A DNA stretch of 64,000 nucleotides from Gallaecimonas mangrovi (GCF_003367375.1 NZ_CP031416.1:1805501-1869500); one strand, 5' to 3'. Shown: positions 29,906 through 44,496, counted from the first letter of the stretch. Notes: a model not told the origin generated them from the letters alone. Program-made: numbers and translations.

Positions 29906-31342
29906 ATGACCGCATTTCACCAAAAGCCCCTGCGTACCCAGCTGCAGGCCCTGCGCCAATGTTATCCCGTGCCGAAAAGTGCCTTTAGCGATGGGGTAGA
30001 GGTGCTTAAGGGTAAGCAAATCGTGGTACTGGGCTGCGGTGCCCAAGGGTTAAACCAAGGTTTGAACCTGCGTGATTCTGGCTTGAATGTGGCTTATGCG
30101 CTGCGCCAGTCTTCCCTTGCTAGCAAAAACGCCTCTTACCAGCGCGCTACCGAAAATGGTTTTGAAGTGGGCTCCTTTGAAGAGCTGGTGCCCAAGGCCG
30201 ACCTTATCATGAACCTGACCCCGGACAAGCAGCACGGCCCGGTCGTGAACGGCATTATGCCGCTGATGAAAAAAGGCGCCACCTTGGGTTATTCCCACGG
30301 TTTTGACGTTATCGAAGCCCAGCGTGAAATTCGTGAAGACATCACCGTTATCATGGTGGCACCCAAATGTCCTGGCACCGAAGTGCGCGCCGAATACTTG
30401 CGTGGTTTTGGTGTGCCGACACTGATTGCTGTTCACCAAGACCCAGAAGGTAAAGGCCTGGCCTGGGCTAAAGCCTGGTGCGCCGGTACCGGTGGCCACC
30501 ACGCCGGGGTGCTGCAATCGAGCTTTGAAGCGGAAGTAAAATCGGACCTGATGGGTGAGCAAACCGTACTGTGCGGCCTGCCGCAAGCCGTGTGTGTGGC
30601 TGGCTTTGAGCGTTTGGTTGAACTGAATGTGCCTGCCGCGCAAGCCGCGTCTTTCTACCAGTTTGGTATCGAAAAGGTATCGGAAAGCATGAAAGCCGGT
30701 GGCGTACGTTTAGCCTTTTCCAAACTGAGCCCTGGCGAGCGAGTCCATGCCCGTCGTCAAGCCGACAAAATTAAAGCCGCGTTTCGTCCGCTGTTTGAAA
30801 AACACATGGACGACATAATCGGTGGCCAGTTTGCCGAAGGCATGATGGCCGACTGGGCCAAAGACGACATCGACTTGCTGACCTGGCGTCAAAACACTGC
30901 AGAAACCGGCTTTGAGCAAGCACCGCCCAGCAGCAATTTCGAGTTGGATTTTGACCGTGCCACCGGCCTGGTTGCCCTTTTTGCGGCAGGCGTAGAGCTG
31001 GCTTTTGAAGTGATGGTAGAAGCTGGCATCAGCCCTGCCTCTGCTTACTACGAGTCACTGCACGAGCTGCCACTGATCGCTAACACCCTGGCGCGCCGGC
31101 GTTTGCACGAAATGAACGTGGTGATCAGCGATACCGCCGAATACGGTAACTACCTGTTCTCTAACGTTGCCACCGGCATTGTTAAAGACATTATGAGCGG
31201 TTGGGATCTGAAGGAACTGGGTGAGGGCGGTCAGTTCGATGAGGTGGACGACGCTACATTGTCACTGGTAGACGAGCAGAATCAGAACCACCCCATCGAA
31301 GCTATCGGCGCATCCTTGCGCGCTTACATGCGGGAACGTTAA
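29906..31342 (+). CDS. ilvC: Ketol-acid reductoisomerase, class II
   Basis: A 478-residue NADPH enzyme for the second step of Ile and Val synthesis. The Rossmann motif GCGAQGLNQGLN starts near residue 39. Two knotted C-terminal helical domains (VELAFEVMVEAGISPASAYYESLHELPLIAN) mark the long class II form as in enterics (E. coli 491). I chose ATG 29906, which follows GAAGGAGC; the open frame back to 29858 lies inside ilvA. In E. coli ilvC is separate and induced by IlvY. Here it sits 13 bp after ilvA with no promoter or ilvY visible, so attenuation probably controls it too. Confidence 0.93.
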   Translation: MTAFHQKPLRTQLQALRQCYPVPKSAFSDGVEVLKGKQIVVLGCGAQGLNQGLNLRDSGLNVAYALRQSSLASKNASYQRATENGFEVGSFEELVPKADLIMNLTPDKQHGPVVNGIMPLMKKGATLGYSHGFDVIEAQREIREDITVIMVAPKCPGTEVRAEYLRGFGVPTLIAVHQDPEGKGLAWAKAWCAGTGGHHAGVLQSSFEAEVKSDLMGEQTVLCGLPQAVCVAGFERLVELNVPAAQAASFYQFGIEKVSESMKAGGVRLAFSKLSPGERVHARRQADKIKAAFRPLFEKHMDDIIGGQFAEGMMADWAKDDIDLLTWRQNTAETGFEQAPPSSNFELDFDRATGLVALFAAGVELAFEVMVEAGISPASAYYESLHELPLIANTLARRRLHEMNVVISDTAEYGNYLFSNVATGIVKDIMSGWDLKELGEGGQFDEVDDATLSLVDEQNQNHPIEAIGASLRAYMRER

Positions 31343-31398
31343 TTCAAGTTGTGATACGTCAGGGGACGGAGCCCCACATTGCAGTAACACAAACTCAT

Positions 31399-31422
31399 GG
31401 CCCCTTGGTTGGGGCCTTTTTT
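31399..31422 (+). terminator. Terminator of the ilv operon
   Basis: GGCCCC-TTGGTT-GGGGCC followed by six T; its T-tract overlaps the stop codon of the convergent leucine dehydrogenase gene. Confidence 0.88.
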
Positions 31423-32455
31423 ATTTCCCGCCGCGGGCGATGATTTCGCGCGCCATTTCGTCGGCAATCATACCGGTTGGCTTTTGCTGGTCGTCACCGC
31501 GGGCAAAGATATCCATCAAGGTATTGTAAATTTCTTCAACCTTGGCGGTGGCTTTGGCTTTGTCGTAATCCTTTTCAAAGGACACGTTGATAATGCCGCC
31601 AGCGTTGATAACGTAATCAGGTGCATATAAAACACCTTTCTCACGCAGCAGCTGGTCGTGGCGGGCCTCGGCCAGTTGGTTGTTGGCGCAGCCAGCAATG
31701 ATGGTGGCTTTAATACGGTCAATGGTGTTGTCATTGACGGTGGCGCCCAAGGCGCAAGGCGCGTAGATATCCACGTCTTGGTCGTAGATGTCATCCAGGC
31801 CAACAACAGTAGCACCGAGCTGGGTTTTGGCTTTTTCAAGAGCAGCTTCGTTGATGTCAGTGACGAACAACTCGGCGCCTTCTTTTACCAGGTACTCGCA
31901 CAGGTAATAACCCACTGAGCCCAGGCCCTGAACGGCCACTTTTAAACCGGCCAGGCTATCAATGCCGCGCTGATGTTTAACGGCTGCTTTAATACCCAGG
32001 TAAGTGCCCAGAGCGGTGAACGGAGAAGGATCGCCAGACAAACCTTCACGGCCAGCAACAAAATCGGTTTCTTTGTTGATGTGCGCAATATCGGTGGTAG
32101 AAGTACCCACGTCTTCGGCGGTGATGTAACGGCCACCCAAGGAATTTAAGAAACGGCCAAAGGCGCGGAACAGCGCTTCTGACTTCATGGTTTTGGCATC
32201 GCCGATAATAACGGACTTACCGCCACCAAAAGGCAGACCGGCCATGGCATTTTTGTAGGTCATGCCACGAGACAAGCGCAGTACGTCGGTCAGAGCTTCA
32301 TCGTCTGAGGCGTAGCTCCACATCCTACAGCCGCCAACAGCGGGGCCACAGTTAGTGTTGTGAATAGCGATGATTGCCTTAAGACCGGTTTCGATGTCAT
32401 GGCAGAAGGCAACTTCTTCATGACCATCAAACGCTGAGTGATTAAATACAGCCAC
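31421..32455 (-). CDS. Leucine/valine dehydrogenase (Glu/Leu/Phe/Val family)
   Basis: A 344-residue NAD-dependent amino-acid dehydrogenase that oxidatively deaminates branched-chain amino acids to 2-oxo acids. The catalytic lysine is K80 in PFGGGKSV, a substrate-side lysine is K68 in GMTYKNAMAGLP, and the Rossmann motif is VAVQGLGSVGYYL. The size and GCRMW segment fit leucine dehydrogenase rather than glutamate dehydrogenase. GTG start at 32455 with GGAG nine bases upstream. It faces the biosynthetic ilv operon and would run the opposite flow. Confidence 0.88.
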   Translation of the reverse strand: MAVFNHSAFDGHEEVAFCHDIETGLKAIIAIHNTNCGPAVGGCRMWSYASDDEALTDVLRLSRGMTYKNAMAGLPFGGGKSVIIGDAKTMKSEALFRAFGRFLNSLGGRYITAEDVGTSTTDIAHINKETDFVAGREGLSGDPSPFTALGTYLGIKAAVKHQRGIDSLAGLKVAVQGLGSVGYYLCEYLVKEGAELFVTDINEAALEKAKTQLGATVVGLDDIYDQDVDIYAPCALGATVNDNTIDRIKATIIAGCANNQLAEARHDQLLREKGVLYAPDYVINAGGIINVSFEKDYDKAKATAKVEEIYNTLMDIFARGDDQQKPTGMIADEMAREIIARGGK

Positions 32456-32699
32456 GTCTTTGTTCTCCGTAATGAGTGCGCAGGGGCACCATGATGTAAT
32501 GCTAGTTTACCCTTGAGTAAACTTTTAGTTAGGTGCAACGGACCGCGCACATGGTAGAGAAGTCTTTTCGCCGTGACCAGCCACCTATACGGTTATTGTG
32601 ATACTTGCCGGAGGATAGAAATCTGTACAGCCAGGCCTCTTGCCAAGGCTTTTAGCTGCCGCTATGGTAGGCCTCCGCCGTGTCGACAAGGAAAAGAAA

Positions 32700-33167
32700 A
32701 TGGCCGAAGAAGACCAAAATACACAAGGCCAGACGCCAGAACTCACCGATGAACAGCGTCGCCAAATGGAAACGCAATGGGTGAATAACAGCCTGCAAAA
32801 GGCGAACAGTTATTTGGCATCCAAGGGCATTATGCCGCAGGGCGTGCGTCAGCAAGACAGCCGTATCTTGCCGCCATTGGTGTCAATTTGGCGGATAAAA
32901 GGCAAAGAAAATAACGTTATTTCGGATTACTGGGTTATCGCCGGTGATGTGCCTACCGACCATGTGCCGGTAAAAGTGGCGATGCATGCCCGCGATGCGC
33001 TGCGCCACTTTTATCTGACCTGGCAAGTACAAGCAGAGAACATTGCCCGCGGCCCAGGCCGGGGCGATCCGATGCAAATGAATTTTGCCAAGTTGCTGGT
33101 TAACCGCTCAGAAGGGCTGTTTAATCTTTACCAAGATGACCGGCTTTGGGGCGAAAAAAGCGCCTAA
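32700..33167 (+). CDS. DUF4826 family protein
   Basis: A 155-residue soluble protein. The start at ATG 32700 follows AAGGAAAAG; the in-frame codons from 32640 are less likely to be translated. Residues 1-30 are polar and low complexity (MAEEDQNTQGQTPELTDEQ). The rest, with VSIWRIKG, DYWVIAGDVPTDHV and RDALRHFYLTWQVQAENI, matches the DUF4826 family of Shewanella-like bacteria. Function unknown. Single gene bounded by a terminator. Confidence 0.7.
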   Translation: MAEEDQNTQGQTPELTDEQRRQMETQWVNNSLQKANSYLASKGIMPQGVRQQDSRILPPLVSIWRIKGKENNVISDYWVIAGDVPTDHVPVKVAMHARDALRHFYLTWQVQAENIARGPGRGDPMQMNFAKLLVNRSEGLFNLYQDDRLWGEKSA

Positions 33168-33197
33168 AAAAACCGCCCGGATGGGCGGTTTTTTTAT
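33166..33197. terminator. Bidirectional terminator between the DUF4826 gene and roxA
   Basis: ACCGCCC-GGAT-GGGCGGT flanked by A7 and T7; serves both convergent genes and contains the roxA stop codon. Confidence 0.88.
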
Positions 33198-34318
33198 TCC
33201 TCAACAAAGTAAAAATAGCCTTTATTGATTAAGTCGGTCAGTACCGCCAAGGCGTCTGGATGGGCCGCCAGTACACTCACGTCCGCAGCGCTGCTGTCGG
33301 CCAGGGCTTGCACCGCCTGTTGTGGCAGATCATAGGCTTCACCATCAACAAAAAGCGTATCGCTAATCCCCGCCAAATAAAGTGCTTTAGCCCCCGCTAA
33401 GCGGTGGAGCGGCGCCTTTTCATGTAGCAGTTGCTGCACCTCTTCTTGCTGATAAGCCGGTTCGGCAGGCGCGAGGTCCAACTCGTGTTTGGCTTCCGAC
33501 AGATACTGGCCGAAAAAGCGCTGCAAGGTGGCATCGTCATTGAAAATTTGCGTCAAATTCGATTTAAGGCGGGTGAGCTCCGCCAGAGTGATTTCACCGT
33601 TGTGTTCCCGTGGCCGCAGGTCCGGATCGCTGTAGCGATGGTTGTAGAGCTCTTTATCAATGGCAAGGTCGGCAAAGCTACTTAATAAGTCGCGCCCAGA
33701 AGGCGCCCGGAAGCCAACAGAGTAGTTCAGTGACGGCTCTATGGCGTAGCCTTCGTGGGGAAAGCCCGGCGGAATGTAGAGAATGTCGCCTGGCTGCATT
33801 TCTTCGTCAATAAGGGCCTCAGTAAAAGGCTCAACCTGCAACAGGCTTGGGTGCGGGGTTAAGGTTTTTAGCGGCTGCTTGTCGCCCACGCGCCAGCGGC
33901 GGCGGCCTTCACCCTGAATGATAAAAACGTCGTACTGGTCGAGGTGGGCGCCAACGCCACCGCCCGGCACCGAAAAACTGATCATCAAGTCGTCAATGCG
34001 CCAGCGGGGCATAAAGTCAAAAAGACTCATCAGATCTTGGCTTTGCTCGAACCAGTGATCAACGGCTTGCACCAGCAAGGTCCAGTCTGTTTCGCTGGTC
34101 GGGAAGTTTTCAAAGGGGCCGTGCTGAACGTCCCATTTGTCGCCATTTTTCACCACCAGCCGCGATTCAATTTCGGCTTCCATGGCAAGGCCGGCCAAGT
34201 CGTTGGCATCAAGGGGATCTTCAAATGCTTGGATCCCGCCTTTTATTAGGCAGGGCTTTTTTTGCCAGTATTCGGTTAAAAATCCTTGAATACCGCCGGG
34301 AAGTGCCAGTTTCATCAT
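33194..34318 (-). CDS. roxA: Ribosomal protein L16 arginine hydroxylase
   Basis: A 374-residue JmjC-type Fe(II)/2-oxoglutarate oxygenase (YcfD/RoxA), which hydroxylates Arg81 of ribosomal protein L16. Iron ligands are H125 and D127 (HLDQYD) and H188 (GFPHEGYA); the preceding SFSVPGGGVGAH is conserved. The C-terminal winged-helix domain extends to the end. Three nearby ATGs (34324, 34318, 34315) are possible; 34318 gives the best spacing from AAAGA and the family length (E. coli 373). A separate transcript next to purB. Confidence 0.92.
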   Translation of the reverse strand: MMKLALPGGIQGFLTEYWQKKPCLIKGGIQAFEDPLDANDLAGLAMEAEIESRLVVKNGDKWDVQHGPFENFPTSETDWTLLVQAVDHWFEQSQDLMSLFDFMPRWRIDDLMISFSVPGGGVGAHLDQYDVFIIQGEGRRRWRVGDKQPLKTLTPHPSLLQVEPFTEALIDEEMQPGDILYIPPGFPHEGYAIEPSLNYSVGFRAPSGRDLLSSFADLAIDKELYNHRYSDPDLRPREHNGEITLAELTRLKSNLTQIFNDDATLQRFFGQYLSEAKHELDLAPAEPAYQQEEVQQLLHEKAPLHRLAGAKALYLAGISDTLFVDGEAYDLPQQAVQALADSSAADVSVLAAHPDALAVLTDLINKGYFYFVEE

Positions 34319-34388
34319 CGTCATTCTTTCGCGGGAGCAATTGGCGGTAATGCTAACGCAAAGCCGCAAAGACTGCTTGATTAGGCAC

Positions 34389-34416
34389 AAAAAAAGCGGC
34401 CATCAGGCCGCTTTTT

Positions 34417-34417
<1 letters not shown>
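34389..34417 (-). terminator. Terminator of the rluE-purB operon
   Basis: AAAAAAGCGGCC-ATCA-GGCCGCTTTTTT directly after purB. Confidence 0.88.
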
Positions 34418-36385
<1,968 letters not shown>

Positions 36386-36389
<4 letters not shown>

Positions 36390-37501
36390 GCTGCACCTCG
36401 AATGTAGCGTTGGATGATGCCGCCACCGAGGCAAACCTCACCGTTATAAAAAACGGCGCTCTGGCCTGGTGTTACCGCCATTTGCGGGCTGTCGAACATC
36501 ACCTGCACATCGCCGTTTTCAAGGGGCGTTAGGGTGCAAGGAATATCATCCTGACGATAGCGGGTTTTAACGGTCAAACGCACTTGTTGACCAGGGCCTT
36601 GGTGGTCAACCCAATCAAGGCTGGTGGCCACTAAACCGTTTGAAAACAGCAGCGGATGGTTATGCCCTTGCGCCACAATCAATACGTTACGGTCAAGATC
36701 TTTATCCACCACATACCAAGGCTCGTCGCTGGCTTCTTTCAAGCCACCAATGCCTAAGCCCTTGCGCTGGCCAAGGGTGTGATACATCAAACCTTCGTGG
36801 CGGCCAATAACGTCGCCTTCAGGGGTTTCAATGTCACCGGGCTGGGCCGGCAAAAACCGCTGCAGGAAGTCTTTGAATTTGCGCTCACCGATAAAACAGA
36901 TGCCGGTGGAGTCTTTCTTCTTGGCGGTAATAAGGCCTTGCTCTTCGGCAATGCGGCGTACTTCTGGTTTCGGCAACTCACCCACTGGGAATAACGTCTG
37001 GCCTACCTGTTGCTCGCCAAGGGCATACAGAAAATAAGACTGGTCTTTATTACTGTCGTTGCCGCGCAAAAGCTGCCAGTGGCCGTTTTCATAACGGTTA
37101 CGCACGTAATGGCCAGTGGCAATGAAGTCGGCCCCCAAGGCATCGGCAGCATAATTAAGGAAGGCTTTAAACTTGATTTCCTTGTTGCACATGATGTCAG
37201 GGTTAGGGGTGCGGCCGGCTTTGTATTCTTCGAGAAAATACTCAAAGACGTTGTCCCAGTATTCGGCAGCAAAATTGATTTTATGCAGCTTGATGCCGAG
37301 CTTGTCGCATACCGCCTGGGCGTCTGCCATGTCTTCTGCTGCGGTGCAGTAGTCGGTGTCGTCGTCTTCTTCCCAGTTCTTCATGAAAAGACCTTCCACC
37401 TGGTAGCCCTGGGCTTTAAGAAGGTAGGCAGATACGGAAGAGTCGACACCGCCGGACATGCCGACAATGACTTTGGTCTCACTCAGGGGTTTGTCGCTCA
37501 T
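36386..37501 (-). CDS. mnmA: tRNA-uridine 2-sulfurtransferase
   Basis: A 371-residue PP-loop ATP pyrophosphatase that thiolates U34 of tRNA Lys, Glu and Gln. PP-loop GMSGGVDSS at 14-22; catalytic cysteines C105 ([12 protein letters not shown]) and C202 ([12 protein letters not shown]). The TTG-HYVR segment and the C-terminal beta-barrel ([17 protein letters not shown]) are also present. Receives sulfur through the TusA-E relay. Sits in the conserved operon between nudJ and hflD. Confidence 0.95.
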
Positions 37502-37557
37502 GGGACTTCAAATAACCTCGGCGAAAAAAGTGCGCGCATTGTAGCAAAAGGCAGTGA

Positions 37558-37977
37558 TTAGCGCAGCACAGACAATGGGTAATGATGGCCTGACTGAAAA
37601 TCAGCAATACAGTCGGTCACTAAATGGCTACGAAGAGGGCGATTTTCAAGTTCAGCCAGGGACAACCACTGGCAATTGAGGATGTCGCTGTCTTGCGGGA
37701 AGGTGGCCATAGGCGAATCAATGCGGGCGTAAAACACATGCCGCCAAAAGGTTTTATGGGGCAAGGTTAAATGATAAAGCCCTACCAGGCCTTGCGGCGC
37801 CAGAGTGAGGCCGGTTTCTTCCCATAACTCTCGCTTGGCGGCGGCAATCAGGTTTTCCCCCGGTTCCCAGTGGCCCGCCGGCTGGTTAAGGGTAAGTACG
37901 CCTTCGATATTTTCTTCAACAAACAAAAAACGCTCTTGGGCGGCTATTACCCAGGCAACGGTCGCGGCTTGGATCAT
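37558..37977 (-). CDS. nudJ: Nudix phosphatase NudJ
   Basis: A 139-residue Nudix hydrolase. The Nudix box runs G35-x5-E41-x7-R49-E50-L-W-E53-E54-T-G-L ([20 protein letters not shown]). E. coli NudJ removes phosphates from thiamine pyrimidine diphosphates and nucleoside di/triphosphates. The ATG overlaps the rluE stop by 4 bp and mnmA follows after ~56 bp. Confidence 0.9.
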   Translation of the reverse strand: MIQAATVAWVIAAQERFLFVEENIEGVLTLNQPAGHWEPGENLIAAAKRELWEETGLTLAPQGLVGLYHLTLPHKTFWRHVFYARIDSPMATFPQDSDILNCQWLSLAELENRPLRSHLVTDCIADFQSGHHYPLSVLR

Positions 37978-38594
37978 GGTGTTATCTCCTGATATTGGCC
38001 GTTAGCAAGGTCACCGAGCCGGTAAGGGCCGATGGCCACCCGCACCAGTCTTAAGGTGGGAAAACCAATATGGGCTGTCATTCGCCTTACCTGGCGGTTA
38101 CGGCCTTCATGAATGCTGATTTCAAGCCAGGTGGTGGGAATGGCTTTTCGAAAGCGCACCGGCGGGTTTCGCGGCCAAAGTGCGGGCTCGTCAATCTGCT
38201 TTACCTTGGCGGGCAGGGTAGGCCCGTCTTTTAAGGTTACGCCTTGGCGAAGCGCGGCAAGGTCATCTTCGGTGGGGGCGCCTTCCACTTGTACCCAATA
38301 GGTTTTGCTGGTTTTTTTTCCGGGTTGGGTCAATTTGGCATTAAGGCGGCCATCATTGGTCAGCAGCAGTAAGCCTTCGGAGTCTCTGTCTAAGCGGCCA
38401 GCGGCGTAGATGCCAGGAATATCAATAAAGTCTTTTAAGGTTTGCCGTCCTTCCTGGTCGGTAAATTGGCATAACACATCGAAAGGCTTATTAAAGAGCA
38501 CCAGTTTCGGTGGCCCTGTTAGCGGTGCTTCTCGCTTTTTGTTGGCGTAAGGGCGGCGGCTGGATGGGCGTTTATACGCTTTGGGTGCTGACAA
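37974..38594 (-). CDS. rluE: 23S rRNA pseudouridine 2457 synthase
   Basis: A 206-residue RsuA-family pseudouridine synthase. Catalytic aspartate D69 lies in [17 protein letters not shown]; the C-terminal motif [12 protein letters not shown] is present. The N-terminus is basic ([15 protein letters not shown]), without an S4 domain. Translation starts at TTG 38594, chosen because a perfect AGGAGG lies nine bases upstream. First gene of the purB operon and divergent from icd, as in E. coli. Confidence 0.92.
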   Translation of the reverse strand: MSAPKAYKRPSSRRPYANKKREAPLTGPPKLVLFNKPFDVLCQFTDQEGRQTLKDFIDIPGIYAAGRLDRDSEGLLLLTNDGRLNAKLTQPGKKTSKTYWVQVEGAPTEDDLAALRQGVTLKDGPTLPAKVKQIDEPALWPRNPPVRFRKAIPTTWLEISIHEGRNRQVRRMTAHIGFPTLRLVRVAIGPYRLGDLANGQYQEITP

Positions 38595-38603
38595 GGAATT
38601 GCG

Positions 38604-38609
38604 CCTCCT
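38604..38609 (-). promoter_or_regulatory. Consensus ribosome-binding site deciding the TTG start of rluE
   Basis: AGGAGG on the minus strand, nine bases before the TTG at 38594. The complete consensus compensates for the rare start codon. Confidence 0.7.
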
Positions 38610-38733
38610 GTGAAATACCGGGCAAGGCTAGCACTGCAAGCAGAGTGCGCCAATCACCAATAACTGTTTGCATAAAAACTGAGCGAATAGTGCTTGGCGG
38701 TTAGCGCTTGCGCACAATTGCTATTGGTGTTGG

Positions 38734-38739
38734 TATACT
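38734..38739 (+). promoter_or_regulatory. Candidate -10 box of icd
   Basis: TATACT preceded by TGG (extended -10 character), 89 bp before the icd ATG in the rluE/icd divergent region. A TTGCGC at 38708 is 20 bp away, too far for a good -35, so the promoter may rely on the extended -10. Confidence 0.45.
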
Positions 38740-38815
38740 CTGCTACCTAGTTCACACTTTCGAGGGGCTTTTTTCCCACTCGAGTCTTGCGAAGATTTCG
38801 CTACACCACGCTTAG

Positions 38816-41056
<2,241 letters not shown>

Positions 41057-41071
41057 GCCTCTTGGCTAACG

Positions 41072-41098
41072 AAAAAACCGCCCTTGGGCGGTTTTTTT
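41072..41098 (+). terminator. Terminator of icd
   Basis: AAAAAACCGCCC-TT-GGGCGGTTTTTTT, 15 bp after the icd stop. Confidence 0.88.
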
Positions 41099-41115
41099 AT
41101 GGAAAGGCGCTAATG

Positions 41116-41141
41116 AAAAAGCCCCAGAAATGGGGCTTTTT
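41116..41141 (-). terminator. Terminator of cspD
   Basis: AAAAAGCCCC-AGAAAT-GGGGCTTTTT, 27 bp downstream of cspD on the minus strand; symmetrical enough to back up the icd terminator. Confidence 0.85.
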
Positions 41142-41167
41142 GACAGGGACTGAGTCAGAGTGCGATA

Positions 41168-41377
41168 TTATTTTTCTTGAGGGCGAATGTTCACAGCGTG
41201 AAAGCCCTTGGGACCCTGGCTCATGTCGAAGTTAACTTCCTGGCCTGCTTTAAGCGTTCGGTAGCCGTCCATTTGAATGGTCGAGTAGTGAGCGAAAACA
41301 TCCTCGCCGCCCCCGTCAGGACAAATAAAACCGAACCCTTTGGCGTTGTTAAACCATTTGACTGTTCCAATAGCCAT
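41168..41377 (-). CDS. cspD: Cold-shock-like protein CspD
   Basis: A 69-residue single CSD-fold nucleic-acid-binding protein with RNP1 KGFGFICP and RNP2 VFAHYS. Divergent position next to clpS-clpA and the sequence IGTVKWFNNAKGFGFI identify it as CspD, a stationary-phase inhibitor of DNA replication in E. coli rather than a cold-induced protein. No long CspA-type cold-shock leader is evident upstream. Confidence 0.9.
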   Translation of the reverse strand: MAIGTVKWFNNAKGFGFICPDGGGEDVFAHYSTIQMDGYRTLKAGQEVNFDMSQGPKGFHAVNIRPQEK

Positions 41378-41576
41378 ACATCATTCCCGTCGTTTGTTAA
41401 CTGGTTACACCATGTTGGTCTAGTCTCCACAGTGGAGCTCCGACCTACCTCAAAGTACAATTTAGTGAAGATAGCAACTGAGTCAAGTTTTTTTTAACAC
41501 TGAATTAACAAGGTGTGTGTAAAAAATTTGCACTAGGGCCCAAGATGAAAAAATCTCAATACAGGACTTGAAAACC

Positions 41577-41891
41577 ATGGCCGGCAGTACCGATATTCAA
41601 CATAAAGAGAAAACACAAAATGCAGATCCGGCGCTAAAACGTGCGCCAATGTATAAAGTGGTTCTCATGAATGACGATTACACCCCAATGGATTTTGTGG
41701 TTCTCGTTCTGCAACAGTTTTTTACCATGGATCATGAGAAGGCAACTCAGGTAATGTTGTCTGTGCATTACCAAGGAAAAGGGGTGTGTGGAATTTTCAG
41801 CGCGGATGTCGCTGAAACCAAAGTGGCTCAGGTGAACCGCTTTGCAAGGGACAATGGTCATCCCTTACTTTGTGCCATGGAACCGGCTTGA
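41577..41891 (+). CDS. clpS: ClpS adaptor for N-degron substrates
   Basis: A 104-residue adaptor that binds proteins with N-terminal Leu, Phe, Tyr or Trp and hands them to ClpAP. Residues 1-22 are a flexible polar tail; the core [22 protein letters not shown], then [20 protein letters not shown], contains the substrate pocket (Asn-Asp-Asp, His). Start at ATG 41577 with AGGA ~10 bp upstream; a TTG at 41568 is possible. Followed after 27 bp by clpA. Confidence 0.93.
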   Translation: MAGSTDIQHKEKTQNADPALKRAPMYKVVLMNDDYTPMDFVVLVLQQFFTMDHEKATQVMLSVHYQGKGVCGIFSADVAETKVAQVNRFARDNGHPLLCAMEPA

Positions 41892-41918
41892 CCCGTGTTG
41901 TAAACCAAGGGGGCGTAC

Positions 41919-44174
41919 ATGCTGAATAAAGAGCTCGAGCAAAGCCTGAACGAAGCTTTCCGTCGTGCCAGGACCGAACGCCACGAGTACCTCACCGTGG
42001 AGCACTTACTGATGGCGTTGCTGGATAACAGCGCGGCAGCAGAAGCGCTTGGCGCCTGCGGTGCTGATCTTTCACAACTGCGTACCGAGCTAGACAGCTT
42101 TATCGATCAAACCACCCCCCGCATTCCCGAAGACGACGAAGAGCGGGAAACACAACCCACGCTGGGCTTTCAGCGCGTATTGCAGCGCGCTGTGTTCCAC
42201 GTGCAAAGCTCCGGCAAAGAAGAAGTGACGGGTGCTAACGTCTTGGTGGCCATTTTTGGCGAGCAAGAAAGCCAAGCCGTTTATATTCTCCGCAAAGCCG
42301 ACATCACCCGGCTTGATGTGGTCAATTACATTTCCCACGGCGTGCGTAAGAGCGAAGAAGAGCCTGCGCCAGGTGAAGCGCCACAAAAAGAAGTGGAAGC
42401 CGAAGGTAAAGCCGAAAGCTACCTGGAAATGCTGACCGTTAATCTCAATGAACAAGCCAAGATTGGCCGTATTGACCCGCTGATTGGTCGTGAGGCCGAG
42501 CTTGAACGTACCGTGCAGGTGCTTTGCCGCCGCCGTAAAAATAACCCCTTGTTTGTGGGTGAGGCCGGTGTCGGTAAAACCGCCCTGGCAGAAGGCTTGG
42601 CCAAGCGCATTGTTGATGGCGAAGTGCCAGAGCTTATTGCCCATTGCACCGTCTATTCGTTAGATATGGGCGCCTTGCTGGCTGGCACCAAATACCGTGG
42701 CGACTTTGAAAAACGCTTCAAAGGGCTTTTAAAAGAGCTTAAAGAAGAAGACGGCGCCATTTTGTTTATCGATGAAATTCACACCCTGATTGGTGCTGGC
42801 GCTGCCTCTGGCGGCCAAACCGATGCTTCTAATTTGATTAAGCCGTTGCTGGCCTCTGGCAATATCAAATGCATGGGCTCCACCACCTATCAGGAATACC
42901 GCGGCATCTTCGAAAAAGACGTGGCGCTTGCCCGCCGCTTCCAGAAAATCGACATCAGCGAACCGTCGGTAAGCGACACCATTAAAATTCTTCAGGGCCT
43001 TAAAACCCATTATGAAGAACACCATGATGTGCGCTTTACCCAAGGGGCGTTGAAGGCAGCGGCCGAGCTTTCAGCCAAGTACATCAACGAGCGGCACCTG
43101 CCGGATAAAGCGATTGATGTTATCGATGAAGCCGGTGCCCGGGCGCGGTTAATGCCGAAACGGCGTAAAACCGTTAACGAAGCCGATATCGAATCGGTGG
43201 TGGCGCGTATGGCGCGGATCCCCGAAAAATCGGTGTCCAGTAATGACAAAGACACCCTGGCGGCCTTGGACAGAAACCTCAAGCTGGTGGTATTTGGCCA
43301 AGACAAAGCGATTGACGCCTTGTCAGCCAGCATTCGCCTGAGTAGGGCAGGGCTGGCGGTTGACCACAAACCGGTTGGCTCCTTCTTGTTTGCAGGGCCT
43401 ACCGGTGTTGGTAAAACCGAAGTTACCCAGCAGCTTGCCCGGCAAATGGGGGTTGAGCTGGTGCGCTTTGACATGTCCGAGTACATGGAGCGCCATACCG
43501 TGTCGCGGCTTATTGGTGCGCCTCCCGGCTATGTGGGGTACGACCAAGGTGGTTTGCTGACCGAGGCGGTTATCAAGCATCCGCACTCTGTGGTGCTGCT
43601 GGATGAAATTGAAAAGGCTCACCCGGATGTCTTTAACTTGCTGCTGCAGGTGATGGACAACGGCACCTTGACCGACAACAACGGTCGTAAAGCCGATTTC
43701 CGTAACGTTATCCTGGTGATGACCACCAACGCTGGCGTGCGTGAAACCGAGCGCAAGTCCATGGGCTTTAAAGCGGTGGAACACGACGATAACGCCATGG
43801 CGGAAATCAACCGGGTCTTTAGCCCTGAGTTCCGTAACCGTTTGGATGGAATTATTTGGTTTAACCACCTTAGCCCGGCGGTTATTGCCCAGGTGGTTGA
43901 GAAGTTCCTGGCTGAGCTCGAAGCGCAGCTTGATGCGCGCGGCGTTACCTTGGAAGTTGATGCTGAAGCCAAAACCTGGCTGGCTGAAAAAGGTTACGAC
44001 CATGCCATGGGCGCGCGGCCGATGTCTCGGGTTATCCAAGAACATCTGAAAAAGCCGCTGGCGAATGAGCTGTTATTCGGCAAGTTAGCCGATGGTGGCA
44101 AGGTTACCGTCACCGTTGCTGACGACGACCTGAAACTGGACGTGCAAGGCCAGGAAGCGGCGACAACCGCCTAA
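41919..44174 (+). CDS. clpA: ATP-dependent Clp protease unfoldase ClpA
   Basis: A 751-residue AAA+ unfoldase. N-terminal Clp repeat domain (1-140) docks ClpS; D1 Walker A GEAGVGKT at 214-221 with [11 protein letters not shown]2 Walker A GPTGVGKT at 493-500 with [16 protein letters not shown]; ClpP-binding IGL-type loop expected near KSMGF. Forms hexamers on ClpP in the cytosol. Cotranscribed with clpS and ended by a bidirectional terminator. Confidence 0.95.
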   Translation: MLNKELEQSLNEAFRRARTERHEYLTVEHLLMALLDNSAAAEALGACGADLSQLRTELDSFIDQTTPRIPEDDEERETQPTLGFQRVLQRAVFHVQSSGKEEVTGANVLVAIFGEQESQAVYILRKADITRLDVVNYISHGVRKSEEEPAPGEAPQKEVEAEGKAESYLEMLTVNLNEQAKIGRIDPLIGREAELERTVQVLCRRRKNNPLFVGEAGVGKTALAEGLAKRIVDGEVPELIAHCTVYSLDMGALLAGTKYRGDFEKRFKGLLKELKEEDGAILFIDEIHTLIGAGAASGGQTDASNLIKPLLASGNIKCMGSTTYQEYRGIFEKDVALARRFQKIDISEPSVSDTIKILQGLKTHYEEHHDVRFTQGALKAAAELSAKYINERHLPDKAIDVIDEAGARARLMPKRRKTVNEADIESVVARMARIPEKSVSSNDKDTLAALDRNLKLVVFGQDKAIDALSASIRLSRAGLAVDHKPVGSFLFAGPTGVGKTEVTQQLARQMGVELVRFDMSEYMERHTVSRLIGAPPGYVGYDQGGLLTEAVIKHPHSVVLLDEIEKAHPDVFNLLLQVMDNGTLTDNNGRKADFRNVILVMTTNAGVRETERKSMGFKAVEHDDNAMAEINRVFSPEFRNRLDGIIWFNHLSPAVIAQVVEKFLAELEAQLDARGVTLEVDAEAKTWLAEKGYDHAMGARPMSRVIQEHLKKPLANELLFGKLADGGKVTVTVADDDLKLDVQGQEAATTA

Positions 44175-44190
44175 CGACTGGAACACCTAT

Positions 44191-44220
44191 TAAAAAACCC
44201 GCCATCAGGCGGGTTTTTTT
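44191..44220. terminator. Bidirectional terminator between clpA and infA
   Basis: AAAAAACCCGCC-ATCA-GGCGGGTTTTTTT; lies between convergent clpA and infA. Confidence 0.9.
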
Positions 44221-44230
44221 GAGGCATCCA

Positions 44231-44449
44231 TCAACGTTGACGGAAGACGATGCGGCCTTTGCTCAGGTCGTACGGCGTCATCTGAACGGTAACGGTATCG
44301 CCGGTCAGGATGCGGATGTAGTTTTTGCGCATTTTACCGGAGATGTGGGCAGTTACCACGTGGCCGTTCTCTAGCTCGACGCGGAACATGGTGTTGGGCA
44401 GGGTTTCCAGTATTGTTCCCTGCAACTCAATCACGTCTTCTTTCGACAT
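44231..44449 (-). CDS. infA: Translation initiation factor IF-1
   Basis: A 72-residue OB-fold S1-like protein, essentially standard IF-1 ([45 protein letters not shown]). It blocks the ribosomal A site during initiation. Located after bpt on the same strand, 47 bp apart, in the aat-bpt-infA cluster. Confidence 0.97.
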   Translation of the reverse strand: MSKEDVIELQGTILETLPNTMFRVELENGHVVTAHISGKMRKNYIRILTGDTVTVQMTPYDLSKGRIVFRQR

Positions 44450-44496
44450 TTAGATGCAAAACCTCTTATAACCTAGAAATCGGCGCCGATCTTGCC